DNA of 8,786 nucleotides. Source: Candidatus Omnitrophota bacterium (GTDB lineage: Bacteria; Omnitrophota; Gorgyraeia; Gygaellales; Profunditerraquicolaceae). Positions within the stretch are counted from its first letter, which is position 1, and every line of letters starts with the position of its first letter. The stretch lies in the NCBI GenBank assembly GCA_016867005.1, contig VGKM01000043.1, positions 1 to 8,786 on the forward strand, given 5' to 3'. Position numbers and translations under genes: made by a program. A model generated the notes under the pieces. It had not been told where the DNA came from. It ran no database searches and saw nothing but the letters and a program-made list of their open reading frames with translations. Below, piece after piece: positions 1 through 6,683 of this stretch.

Positions 1-467
1 CCGGATATCCTTTTTCAGCAGTCGCCTTGCCCCATAAAGATAAACGGATCAATGATTTCTTTAATTCACAAAGGCAAAGCAAGAATATCAATGTAATACC
101 TTTGGGCAGGGCGGTGAGGCAATGCCTGGATGTCTTAAAAAGGAAAGAAGTCCTTGCATTGGTTGGAGACAGGGATTTTAGTGAAAAGGGCATTATCCTT
201 GATTTTTTCGGAAAGCCTACTTTTTTCCCTGAAGGCCCGGCTGCCTTTGCGATAAAAACCGGTGCGGCTATTGTCCCGGGCTTTATGATCCGGGATAAAG
301 ATGATGGTTTTATCTTAAGGTTTGAGAAATCTCTGGAGTTTAATCCGACAGGGGATAAAAATAGCGACCTGAAAAATCTGATTTCTAGATATAAGGGGAT
401 TTTCGAAGATTATATCAGAAAATACCCTGAACAATGGTATATGTTCAGGAGGTTCTGGATAGGATGA
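1..467 (+). CDS. Lipid A biosynthesis acyltransferase, LpxL/HtrB family (C-terminal part, 5' end outside window)
   Basis: This is the C-terminal part of a lysophospholipid acyltransferase-like enzyme of the kind that adds secondary acyl chains to lipid A at the inner face of the cytoplasmic membrane. The frame is open from position 3 with no stop before it, so the gene begins outside the window. The TTG at 27 is an internal leucine codon, not a start. Recognisable family segments are GDRDFSEKGIILDFFGKP followed by FFPEGPAAFAIKTGAAIVP, which match the conserved C-terminal half of HtrB/LpxL proteins. The catalytic HxxxxD/E motif would lie upstream and cannot be checked. The stop (465-467) overlaps the next gene's ATG by four bases, which suggests translational coupling. 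The acceptor could be lipid A or another lipid; the family call is firmer than the substrate. Confidence 0.87.
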   Translation, partial: GYPFSAVALPHKDKRINDFFNSQRQSKNINVIPLGRAVRQCLDVLKRKEVLALVGDRDFSEKGIILDFFGKPTFFPEGPAAFAIKTGAAIVPGFMIRDKDDGFILRFEKSLEFNPTGDKNSDLKNLISRYKGIFEDYIRKYPEQWYMFRRFWIG

Positions 468-1138
468 AAACCTGCGTCATTATCCCTACATTTAACGAAT
501 CAAAGGCAATCGGAGAGGTCATCCGCCAGATCAAGAAATTCGAATTACCGGTTTTGGTGATTGACGACGGCTCAAGAGACAATACTTCAGAGGTTGCCCT
601 GCAGGAAGGCGCAATAGTCATAAAAAATGAAAATAATTTAGGCAAAGGCGCTTCGCTAATAAAAGGGTTTAAATATGCGCTGGATAATGGTTTTGAAGGG
701 GTAATTACCATGGACGGAGACGGCCAGCACTCGCCTGAGGATATACCGGTTTTCTTAAAAACAATAAGCGAAACCGCATGCGGTATTGTTATCGGCAACA
801 GAATGTCCAGTACAAAAAATATGCCTTTCATCCGCCTTCTTACAAACAGGTTTATGTCTTGGCTCATCTCTTCAATATCAGAGCAAAATATTCCTGACTC
901 TCAGTGCGGTTTCAGGCTGATAAAATGCGATGTCCTAAAACAAATAAATCTATGCACCGCAAAATATGAAACAGAATCGGAGGTCCTTTTAAAATCTTCC
1001 CGTAAAGGGTTTAAAATATGCTCTGTGCCGATAAATACGATTTACCGCGGAGAAAAAAGCCAGATCAGCCCTACCGTCGATACCATCAGGTTTTTCAAGA
1101 TGCTCTTTAAGTTAATATTCCAAAGGAGAGAGGATTGA
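464..1138 (+). CDS. Glycosyltransferase family 2, dolichyl-phosphate-mannose-synthase-like
   Basis: A 224-residue GT-A fold sugar transferase using a nucleotide-sugar donor. The N-terminus VIIPTFNE (residues 5-12), the DDGS turn (34-37) and the DGDGQH metal-binding DxD region (84-89) are typical of GT2 enzymes close to dolichyl/polyprenyl-phosphate sugar synthases. Later segments such as SQCGFRLI also fit that group. There is no convincing C-terminal transmembrane domain, so it is probably cytosolic or peripheral. The start is taken as ATG 464, because AGGAGG sits at 448-453 about ten bases ahead and the protein then begins right at the first beta strand. An upstream in-frame ATG at 434 would add ten residues that merely overlap the previous gene. 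The acyltransferase neighbour hints at a role in envelope lipid or polysaccharide glycosylation, but the substrate cannot be read from the sequence. Confidence 0.85.
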   Translation: MKTCVIIPTFNESKAIGEVIRQIKKFELPVLVIDDGSRDNTSEVALQEGAIVIKNENNLGKGASLIKGFKYALDNGFEGVITMDGDGQHSPEDIPVFLKTISETACGIVIGNRMSSTKNMPFIRLLTNRFMSWLISSISEQNIPDSQCGFRLIKCDVLKQINLCTAKYETESEVLLKSSRKGFKICSVPINTIYRGEKSQISPTVDTIRFFKMLFKLIFQRRED

Positions 1139-1635
1139 TCCAGGTCTATACAGGAACAGGCAAAGGCAAGACTACGGCCGCTTTAGGTTTAGCCATCAGA
1201 GCTGCCGGTGCGGGATTAAAGGTATATATTGCACAATTTACTAAAGGCCGTCAATGCAGTGAACTCAATTCTCTGAAGAAATTTCGAAATATTAAAATTG
1301 AACAGTTTGGCAGATGCGGTTTTGTAAGAAAAATTACCTCTGCAGATAAGGCCTTGGCGGTTAAAGGAATTAACAGGGTAAAAGATATTATCAAAAAAAG
1401 GACATTTGACATCTTGATATTAGACGAACTTAATGTCGCTCTCGACCTGAAGCTTTTAGAAACGACGGATGTTTTAAAATTGTTAAAAAGGGCGCCCCGA
1501 AGGACGGAACTGGTGCTTACCGGAAGAAACGCGCCATTGGGGATCGTAAAGATCGCAGACCTTGTAAGCGAAATCAAAGAAATAAGGCATTATTATCATA
1601 AAGGGCTGATTGCCAGAAAAGGCATAGAATTTTAG
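1135..1635 (+). CDS. cobO: Corrinoid adenosyltransferase, CobO/BtuR (CobA) type
   Basis: ATP:co(I)rrinoid adenosyltransferase, which attaches the 5'-deoxyadenosyl ligand to reduced cobalt in cobalamin, cobinamide or cobyrinate diamide in the cytoplasm. The 166-residue protein opens with a P-loop GTGKGKTT at residues 7-14. It continues with the family's AQFTKG segment, ILDELN (Walker B-like), ELVLTGRNAP, ADLVSEI and a C-terminal HYYHKGLIARKGIEF, all hallmarks of the CobO/BtuR family rather than PduO or EutT. The start is TTG 1135, which overlaps the preceding TGA. An AAGGAG-type site lies at 1123-1128, and an in-frame stop at 1108 leaves no better start. The protein lacks the roughly 20-25 residue N-terminal extension of enterobacterial BtuR (about 196 aa). 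It lies upstream of the riboswitch and is coupled to the glycosyltransferase, so it is probably not under B12 feedback. Confidence 0.92.
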   Translation: MIQVYTGTGKGKTTAALGLAIRAAGAGLKVYIAQFTKGRQCSELNSLKKFRNIKIEQFGRCGFVRKITSADKALAVKGINRVKDIIKKRTFDILILDELNVALDLKLLETTDVLKLLKRAPRRTELVLTGRNAPLGIVKIADLVSEIKEIRHYYHKGLIARKGIEF

Positions 1636-1642
1636 ATTTTGT

Positions 1643-1670
1643 TTGACAGGCAATTTATTTTTGCTATAAT
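1643..1670 (+). promoter_or_regulatory. Sigma-70 promoter for the B12 riboswitch and btuFCD-cob operon
   Basis: A full-consensus -35 box TTGACA (1643-1648) and -10 box TATAAT (1665-1670) are separated by 16 bases. A TG at 1662-1663 gives an extended -10. Transcription would start near 1677, a few bases before the riboswitch P1 helix at 1684. It begins eight bases after the cobO stop, and I see no terminator between cobO and the promoter, so read-through from upstream is possible. Confidence 0.88.
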
Positions 1671-1683
1671 AAAGAAAATAGAT

Positions 1684-1825
1684 TATGGGTCAAGGGAAGC
1701 CTGTGAGATTCAGGCGCAGTCCCGCTGCTGTATAGGATGATGAAAACCGAAAATCAGCCACTATTAGAAATAATAGGAAGGCTCGGCGAGTAAAGCGATT
1801 CCTTAAGCCAGAAGACCTGCCCATA
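1684..1825 (+). promoter_or_regulatory. Cobalamin riboswitch controlling btuF operon
   Basis: An AdoCbl-type aptamer. The B12 box AGCCAGAAGACCTGCC is at 1806-1821, close to the classical AGYCAGGAGACCTGCC. The outer helix P1 pairs TATGGG (1684-1689) with CCCATA (1820-1825). P4 pairs GCCTG (1699-1703) with CAGGC (1711-1715) around the conserved-looking loop TGAGATT. The core GCAGTCCCGCTGCTGTA follows at once (1716-1732). A perfect hairpin CTATTA-GAAA-TAATAG lies at 1761-1776, and a peripheral AGGAA/TTCCT stem (1776-1780 with 1799-1803) encloses a small CTC-GGC-GAG hairpin. Its position between a strong promoter and an intrinsic terminator ahead of a B12 importer makes the function clear. I could not assign the loop-loop kissing interaction with confidence. 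Confidence 0.95.
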
Positions 1826-1863
1826 TTAACCCCGAGGATAGGGCCAGAGTTCATTAGGGTGCA

Positions 1864-1891
1864 ACCCGCCAAATACTTAGGCGGGTTTTTT
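1864..1891 (+). terminator. Riboswitch-controlled intrinsic terminator in the btuF leader
   Basis: A seven-base-pair stem, ACCCGCC (1864-1870) with GGCGGGT (1880-1886), has a nine-base AT-rich loop and a run of six T (1886-1891). It ends six bases before the btuF ATG. The upstream GGGT at 1857-1860 can pair with ACCC 1864-1867 instead, so a competing fold exists that would disrupt the terminator stem. By analogy with other cobalamin riboswitches, ligand binding would favour termination; that direction is inferred. Confidence 0.88.
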
Positions 1892-1897
1892 GTTTAT

Positions 1898-2761
1898 ATG
1901 AATAGAATAAAGATCCTGATAAGCGCATTTATATTTTTGGCCGGGTTAAGCCGGGCTGATACGGCCTTGGCTGAGCCGCTCCAGAGGTATATATCGCTTG
2001 CTCCATCTACTACGGAAATCTTGTTTGCCCTCGGCTTAAACCAGGAGATCGTCGGTGTCAGTTCTTACTGCGACTATCCTGAGCAGGCAGCAGGTAAAGA
2101 AAGGGTCGGCGATTTCAGTAGCCCGAATATTGAGAAAATAATATCACTGAGGCCCGATTATATTTTTTGTACAGGGCTTGAACAGGCGCCTGTTATCGAA
2201 CAGCTTAAAAAATTAAAATTAAAAGTATATGTTTCCCACCCGCGTACTATCCAGGAACTTTTTTCTTCTATAAATGAAATCGGTATTATTGTTAATAAAG
2301 AATACACTGCCCAGCTGTTGATCCGAGAGATGACGGAGAAATTAAATATTTTAGAGGAACGCTCTCTAACGCTAACAAAAAATAAAAAACCGAAAGTTTT
2401 TATCGAAATCTGGCATAATCCGATCAGTACTGCGGGACAAAATTCGTTTGTCGGCCAGTTGATTGAACTTGCCGGAGGAGAGAATATCGCCAGTGACACT
2501 CAAAGAGATTATAGTATTTTTAGCGCTGAAGAAGTAATCAGGCGGGATCCGGATGTGATCATTATTGCCTATATGGGCCAGAATATTACCGGTATGACAC
2601 TAAAGAAGCGTTTTGGCTGGGAAGATATAAATGCAGTTAAAAATAACCATGTCTATAATGATATTGACCCGAATATACTATTAAGGCCGAGCCCCCGTTC
2701 CATCGAGGGCATTGAGCAAATACAGGAAAAATTATTTATATCCTATGAAGCTGCATCTTAA
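1898..2761 (+). CDS. btuF: Periplasmic cobalamin-binding protein of ABC importer
   Basis: A 287-residue substrate-binding protein of the BtuF/FepB-like (helical backbone, cluster A-II) type that hands corrinoids to BtuCD. Residues 1-25 are a signal peptide: NRIK, then a hydrophobic core, then ALA before EP, with cleavage predicted after residue 25. There is no lipobox cysteine, so it is likely soluble in the periplasm. The mature part begins with RYISLAPSTTEILFALG and has VGVSSYCDYP, IISLRPDYIF, a central helix, and the second-lobe segments AGGENIA and EEVIRRDPDVII, all typical of BtuF. The start is ATG 1898. An in-frame GTG at 1859 would place the terminator inside the gene and spoil the signal peptide. 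The ribosome site is weak: the nearest G-rich stretch, GGCGGG at 1880-1885, is also the 3' arm of the terminator. Confidence 0.92.
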   Translation: MNRIKILISAFIFLAGLSRADTALAEPLQRYISLAPSTTEILFALGLNQEIVGVSSYCDYPEQAAGKERVGDFSSPNIEKIISLRPDYIFCTGLEQAPVIEQLKKLKLKVYVSHPRTIQELFSSINEIGIIVNKEYTAQLLIREMTEKLNILEERSLTLTKNKKPKVFIEIWHNPISTAGQNSFVGQLIELAGGENIASDTQRDYSIFSAEEVIRRDPDVIIIAYMGQNITGMTLKKRFGWEDINAVKNNHVYNDIDPNILLRPSPRSIEGIEQIQEKLFISYEAAS

Positions 2762-3707
2762 AACCAGTTTAACAATACTTTTTTCAGTTCTTATCCTTTC
2801 CTTTATCATAGCTATCTTAAAGGGTTCAGTGGATATTTTAGCTAAGGACCTGCTTCTTAAGGAAAGCAGGACCATCCTTGTTTTAAGGATACTTCGTGTT
2901 TTCACGGCAATAGTCGTAGGAAGCGGGCTGTCAGTTTCTGGGATCGTACTCCAATCTATCATGAAAAATCCCCTTGCCGACCCCTACCTGTTAGGGACCT
3001 CAAGCGGAGCCGGGGTAGGTGCTGTTATTGCAACTGTATTATGCATATCAAGTATTTACCTGCCTTTTGCTGCTTTTATAGGGGCGATTATCAGTGTAAT
3101 TATTGTGTATAGCCTTGCAAAACAGAATAACAAAATTAATACCCAGTCCCTGATACTTTCGGGGGTTATTGTGTCTATTGCCTTATCGGCAATTACCGTT
3201 TTTATTATCTCGACTTCGGGAAGCGAAACCTTGCATTCTGTCTCCTGGTGGCTATGGGGCAGCCTACAAGTATATGATTTCGGGCTTCTGGCTGTCGTAA
3301 CCGCCATTGTTTTAACAGGCGTGATCTCTGTATATATATTTTCTCAGGACCTGAATGCGCTTAGCTTAGGAGATGAGGACGCGGTCCATTTAGGCGTAGA
3401 TGCCGATAAAGTCAAAAGGATACTGATAATAATCGTATCTCTGATTGTTTCAAGCATTGTTTGCGTCTCAGGTACAATCGGTTTTGTCGGGTTGATAATA
3501 CCCCACCTGATGCGTTTTATTGTAGGCCCCAATCACCGGATACTGATACCGACGTCGTGTATCGCTGCTTCCATATTTATGGTCATTTGCGATTTGCTGT
3601 CCCGTATCATCATGCCGCCGCTTGAGATCCCTATCGGGGTAATTACAGCTGTTTTAGGGGCCCCTGTTTTTATTATATTGTTAAGAAAATCACAGACAGT
3701 CAGATGA
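2745..3707 (+). CDS. btuC: Cobalamin ABC transporter permease, FecCD/BtuC family
   Basis: A 320-residue polytopic inner-membrane permease with about ten hydrophobic segments, close to the usual 325-335 residues of the family. Characteristic motifs are NPLADPYLLG followed by TSSGAGVG (from residue 75) and GTIGFVGLIIPH followed by LMRFIVGPNHR (from residue 243). The SLGDEDAVHLGVD stretch corresponds to the region before the cytoplasmic coupling segment that docks on the ATPase. The start is taken as ATG 2745, overlapping the end of btuF by 17 bases. TTG at 2712 in the same frame would add eleven polar residues and has a less natural context. An AGGA at 2724-2727 is rather far from ATG 2745, so expression probably depends on coupling to btuF. 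FecCD permeases for siderophores look similar; the B12 assignment rests on the leader and neighbours. Confidence 0.92.
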   Translation: MKLHLKTSLTILFSVLILSFIIAILKGSVDILAKDLLLKESRTILVLRILRVFTAIVVGSGLSVSGIVLQSIMKNPLADPYLLGTSSGAGVGAVIATVLCISSIYLPFAAFIGAIISVIIVYSLAKQNNKINTQSLILSGVIVSIALSAITVFIISTSGSETLHSVSWWLWGSLQVYDFGLLAVVTAIVLTGVISVYIFSQDLNALSLGDEDAVHLGVDADKVKRILIIIVSLIVSSIVCVSGTIGFVGLIIPHLMRFIVGPNHRILIPTSCIAASIFMVICDLLSRIIMPPLEIPIGVITAVLGAPVFIILLRKSQTVR

Positions 3708-4501
3708 ATAAAGAATCGTTTCTTATCAAGAATCTTAGCGGCGGATATCAATCCGGCTTAATAATAAAAGACATCTCCTTTGCCGTAAGGGAGGGGGGTT
3801 TTACAAGCGTTATCGGCCCAAATGGTTCGGGTAAAACAACGCTTCTGAGGATCCTCAGTAAAGTTTTACAGCCGCGCGATGGAACGATCCTTCTGGAATC
3901 GGAAGACATCTCAAAGATCTGCCTTAAAGATTTTTGTAAAAAAGTTGCTTTTGTTTCCTCTGATATTGCGGTAAATTTTCCTTTCAGCGTATGGGAAATC
4001 GTATCTATGGGAAGGATACCTCATTTAAAACGCATGCAGCAGGAAAAAAAAGAAGACCTTGCCGCAATTAATGCAGCTTTAGTTATGACTGACACTGCCC
4101 ATTTAAAAGATAAATCTCTGGATGAGATCAGCGCCGGAGAAAAACAGCGCGTATTTATTGCAAGGGCATTGGCTCAAGAGCCGCAGATAGTGCTTTTAGA
4201 TGAACCAACATCACATTTGGACATAGGCCATCAGATCCATATCCTCGACCTATTGACAAAATTAAACCGTGAAAAAAAGCTGACCATCATAATGGCGCTT
4301 CATGATTTAAACCTGGCAAGCCAATACTGCGACCAGATCATACTCCTTGATAACGGGAAAATATTTAAGTCCGGCCCGCCGGAAGAGGTGCTTACATATC
4401 AGAATATCGAAAATGTTTACAGGACTACGGTGGTCGTTAAAGAAAACCCTCTTAATTCTAAACCTTATGTAGTTCTAGTTCCTTCGGATTGTAAAAAATA
4501 A
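3704..4501 (+). CDS. btuD: Cobalamin ABC transporter ATP-binding protein
   Basis: A 265-residue nucleotide-binding subunit that powers BtuC. The Walker A GPNGSGKTT is at residues 38-46, the signature is ISAGEKQR (SAGEKQR 143-149, in place of the common LSGGQ), Walker B plus catalytic glutamate is IVLLDEPTSHLD (162-173, E168), and the H-loop histidine is H200 in ALHDLN. The Q-loop looks unusual: where relatives read VPQ, this protein reads VAFVSSD (81-87), so serine 86 appears to stand where glutamine normally does. The downstream NFPFSVWEIVSMGR segment is otherwise typical of BtuD/FecE-type ATPases. The ATG overlaps the btuC stop by four bases. It has about 60 more C-terminal residues than the minimal domain, as is common in this subfamily. 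Confidence 0.93.
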   Translation: MNKESFLIKNLSGGYQSGLIIKDISFAVREGGFTSVIGPNGSGKTTLLRILSKVLQPRDGTILLESEDISKICLKDFCKKVAFVSSDIAVNFPFSVWEIVSMGRIPHLKRMQQEKKEDLAAINAALVMTDTAHLKDKSLDEISAGEKQRVFIARALAQEPQIVLLDEPTSHLDIGHQIHILDLLTKLNREKKLTIIMALHDLNLASQYCDQIILLDNGKIFKSGPPEEVLTYQNIENVYRTTVVVKENPLNSKPYVVLVPSDCKK

Positions 4502-4502
4502 G

Positions 4503-5099
4503 ATGCTTACCAGAATGATCTTAATAAGGCATGGGATAACCGCCTGGAATAAAGAGAGGAAATACTGCGGCTCTAGTGATGTCTGCCTCTCGCCTGAAGG
4601 CAAAAAGCAGGCAAAGAAATTGCAACAAAGGCTGGCGATGGAAAAGATTGATAAGGTTTATTCCAGTAATAAGAAGCGTGCGCTTCAGACCGCAAAAATC
4701 ATTTTTAGTAAAGATAAGGTCGACGGATTGCACCAGTTAAATGAAATTGATTTTGGGTGTTTTGAGGGGCTGACGCATTGTCAAATCCTTAAACTTTTTC
4801 CGGAACTGTATAACTCCTGGCTGAAAAAGCCGGGCTCAGTCCGCATACCAAGGGCAGAAAAATTTTCCGAATTCAAAAAAAGAGTGCTTTGCGGATTTAA
4901 GCAGATCATTGCCAAAAACAAGAATAAAACAGTTGCCGTGGTCTGTCACGGAGGCTCAATTGCGGTATTGGTTAGCTGTATTGAAAAATCCTGTGGTTTT
5001 TGGCAATATATACCTTCTTCCGCAAGCATGACCATTATAGAATTCACTGCGGGAAAACCACGTTTAATGATCTTTAATGACACATCGCATTTAAACTAA
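4503..5099 (+). CDS. cobC: Alpha-ribazole phosphatase (histidine phosphatase superfamily)
   Basis: A 198-residue branch-1 histidine phosphatase. The phosphohistidine motif LIRHG (H10) is followed by TAWN. R59 sits in the usual SNKKRALQTA context, the acid E81 is in NEIDFGCFEG, and the second histidine H149 is in VVCHGGS. In the nucleotide-loop pathway CobC removes the 5'-phosphate from alpha-ribazole phosphate or from adenosylcobalamin phosphate. The family also includes phosphoglycerate mutases and other phosphatases, so the specific role rests on its place between btuD and cobU. The start is either ATG 4503 or ATG 4515, since neither has a strong ribosome site. The longer form is used because it starts one base after the btuD stop. 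The shorter form would begin right at MILIRHG and lose nothing functional. Confidence 0.87.
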   Translation: MLTRMILIRHGITAWNKERKYCGSSDVCLSPEGKKQAKKLQQRLAMEKIDKVYSSNKKRALQTAKIIFSKDKVDGLHQLNEIDFGCFEGLTHCQILKLFPELYNSWLKKPGSVRIPRAEKFSEFKKRVLCGFKQIIAKNKNKTVAVVCHGGSIAVLVSCIEKSCGFWQYIPSSASMTIIEFTAGKPRLMIFNDTSHLN

Positions 5100-5106
5100 A
5101 GGGAAA

Positions 5107-5625
5107 ATGGCAAACATTACTTTTATCTTGGGTGGCGTCAGAAGCGGAAAAAGCACATTCGCCTCAAGTTTAGCTAAAAAGCACAGGAAGGTGGCTTTCT
5201 TTGCTACCTCAGAGGCGCTTGATGATGAAATGAGAAAGAGAATAGCGCTTCACAAGAGAAGGCGGCCTAAAAACTGGAAGACCATTGAAGCTGTCGATAA
5301 CCTGGCTGAGTCAATTGGTAATATAAGGGGGGATTTTGATTGCGCGATTATTGACTGCATAACGCTTTATATCGCTAATTTATGCTGCAAAAATATAAAA
5401 GCTGAACTTATTGAAAGAGCCATAAAAAAAATCATGTTCGCTTTACGCAGGTCGCTTATTGATGAATGGATAGTAGTTTCAAATGAAGTCGGGCAGGGGA
5501 TAGTCCCTGTAAGCAAAATGGGAAGGGAATTCAGGGATATTGCAGGTAAAATTAACCAAATTATAGCTAAAGAGGCCGATACTGTTATTTTTATGATTGC
5601 TGGTATTCCTCAGAAAGTAAAATAA
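5107..5625 (+). CDS. cobU: Adenosylcobinamide kinase / adenosylcobinamide-phosphate guanylyltransferase
   Basis: A bifunctional cytoplasmic enzyme that phosphorylates adenosylcobinamide and then transfers GMP to give adenosylcobinamide-GDP. Its 172 residues are close to the usual 175-185. The P-loop GGVRSGKS is at residues 9-16. The segment LDDEMRKRIALHKRRRP carries H49, which by position matches the histidine that forms the GMP-enzyme intermediate in Salmonella CobU (His46). Further family blocks are IDCITLYIANL and VSNEVGQGIVPVSKMGREF, then FRDIAGKINQ and the C-terminal IAGIPQKVK. The start ATG 5107 has AAAGGGA just upstream at 5098-5104. Its stop codon shares one base with the cobT start (TAATG). 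The presence of cobU implies that cobinamide can be salvaged. Confidence 0.95.
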   Translation: MANITFILGGVRSGKSTFASSLAKKHRKVAFFATSEALDDEMRKRIALHKRRRPKNWKTIEAVDNLAESIGNIRGDFDCAIIDCITLYIANLCCKNIKAELIERAIKKIMFALRRSLIDEWIVVSNEVGQGIVPVSKMGREFRDIAGKINQIIAKEADTVIFMIAGIPQKVK

Positions 5626-6683
5626 TGAATAAAATCCAAGAAATAATACAAGGGATAAAACCGCTTGATTTAGGCATTATGGAAAAAACTCAAGTGCGCC
5701 TGGATAACCTCACGAAACCACAGGGGAGCCTGGGGCGCCTTGAGGAATTGGCAAAGATAATTACCGGTATTACCGGCAACGAAAATCCCGGATTAGAAAA
5801 TAAGGTTATTTTCACATTGGCATCTGACCACGGCGTTACCGAAGAAGGAATAAGCCCTTATCCCAAAGAGGTCACTGCGCAAATGGTCTACAATTTCTTA
5901 AATGGCACTGCGGGTATCAATGTCCTATCGAGGCATTGCGGAGCGAGGGTTGTCGTTGTGGATATCGGCGTAGCGGAAGAAATAAAAATAAAGAAAGACC
6001 TGATCGTAGAAAAAATAAATTACGGAACTAAAAATATGATCAATGGTGCGGCTATGAGCATGGAGGAGGCGGAAAAATCCATTGAAACAGGCATGCGGGT
6101 ATTTGAAACCGAGTTAGCAAAGGGAATAAATATGGCCGGTACAGGCGAAATGGGCATAGGTAATACAACTGCTTCAAGCGCAATAACAGCTTGTTTATGC
6201 GGAAGACCCATAGAGGAAGTCACCGGCAGAGGGGCAGGGCTTGATGATAAGGGCTTAGAGCACAAAATCAGGGTCATAAACAAGGCATTGGAAATTAACC
6301 GGCCCGATCCCGGGAATCCCATTCAGGTACTGTCAAAGATCGGCGGATACGAGATTGGCGGATTGACAGGAATTATATTGGCGTGTGGTTTTTATAAAAT
6401 ACCTGTAGTCATTGACGGTTTTATATCCGGGGCTGCTGCGCTTATCGCCTACAAGCTTCAGCCAAAAATCAAAGATTACATGATTGCATCACACTGTTCG
6501 ATGGAAAAGGGCCACGGGGTGATCTTAAGCCAGATAGGGCTTAAACCTTTACTGGATCTTGGCCTGAGGTTAGGGGAAGGAACCGGCAGCGCTTTAGCAA
6601 TGAATATTATCGAGGCAAGCGTAAAGATACTTAGCCAGATGGCCACTTTTAAAAACGCGGGAGTTTCAGAAAGAACAAAATGA
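5625..6683 (+). CDS. cobT: Nicotinate-nucleotide--dimethylbenzimidazole phosphoribosyltransferase
   Basis: CobT transfers phosphoribose from nicotinate mononucleotide to a benzimidazole base to make alpha-ribazole 5'-phosphate, the lower-ligand precursor. The 352-residue length matches the family (about 350-360). Signature blocks in order are LTKPQGSLGRLEELA, ASDHGVTEEGISPYP, KEVTAQMVYNFLNGTAGINV, GEMGIGNTTASSA, GRGAGLDD, GGYEIGGLTG, FISGAAALIA and the C-terminal LGEGTGSALA. E318 in the last block corresponds by position to the catalytic glutamate described for Salmonella CobT (Glu317). The ATG follows cobU with a one-base stop/start overlap and only a weak AGAAAG ribosome site, so it is probably coupled to cobU. 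No gene for making the base, such as bluB or bza genes, is in the window, so the base may be imported or made elsewhere. Confidence 0.96.
   Translation: MNKIQEIIQGIKPLDLGIMEKTQVRLDNLTKPQGSLGRLEELAKIITGITGNENPGLENKVIFTLASDHGVTEEGISPYPKEVTAQMVYNFLNGTAGINVLSRHCGARVVVVDIGVAEEIKIKKDLIVEKINYGTKNMINGAAMSMEEAEKSIETGMRVFETELAKGINMAGTGEMGIGNTTASSAITACLCGRPIEEVTGRGAGLDDKGLEHKIRVINKALEINRPDPGNPIQVLSKIGGYEIGGLTGIILACGFYKIPVVIDGFISGAAALIAYKLQPKIKDYMIASHCSMEKGHGVILSQIGLKPLLDLGLRLGEGTGSALAMNIIEASVKILSQMATFKNAGVSERTK

Noticed and set aside
27..29. TTG at 27 as the start of a short complete acyltransferase
   Set aside because: The frame is open back to position 3 and the protein continues with family-like residues, so this is an internal leucine of a truncated gene.
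434..463. ATG at 434 as the glycosyltransferase start
   Set aside because: The ten extra residues overlap the acyltransferase gene. The AGGAGG at 448-453 is well placed for ATG 464, where the family's first strand begins.
1859..1897. GTG at 1859 as the btuF start, adding 13 residues
   Set aside because: It would put the terminator hairpin and T-run inside the coding region and place a non-signal sequence before the clear signal peptide that starts at ATG 1898.
1643..1897. A small gene within the btuF leader
   Set aside because: The whole stretch is explained by promoter, riboswitch and terminator, and the only long frame (opposite strand, 1690-1872) mirrors the structured RNA.
2712..2744. 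TTG at 2712 as the btuC start
   Set aside because: It adds a polar stretch uncommon for FecCD permeases and deepens the overlap with btuF; ATG 2745 leads straight into the first membrane segment.
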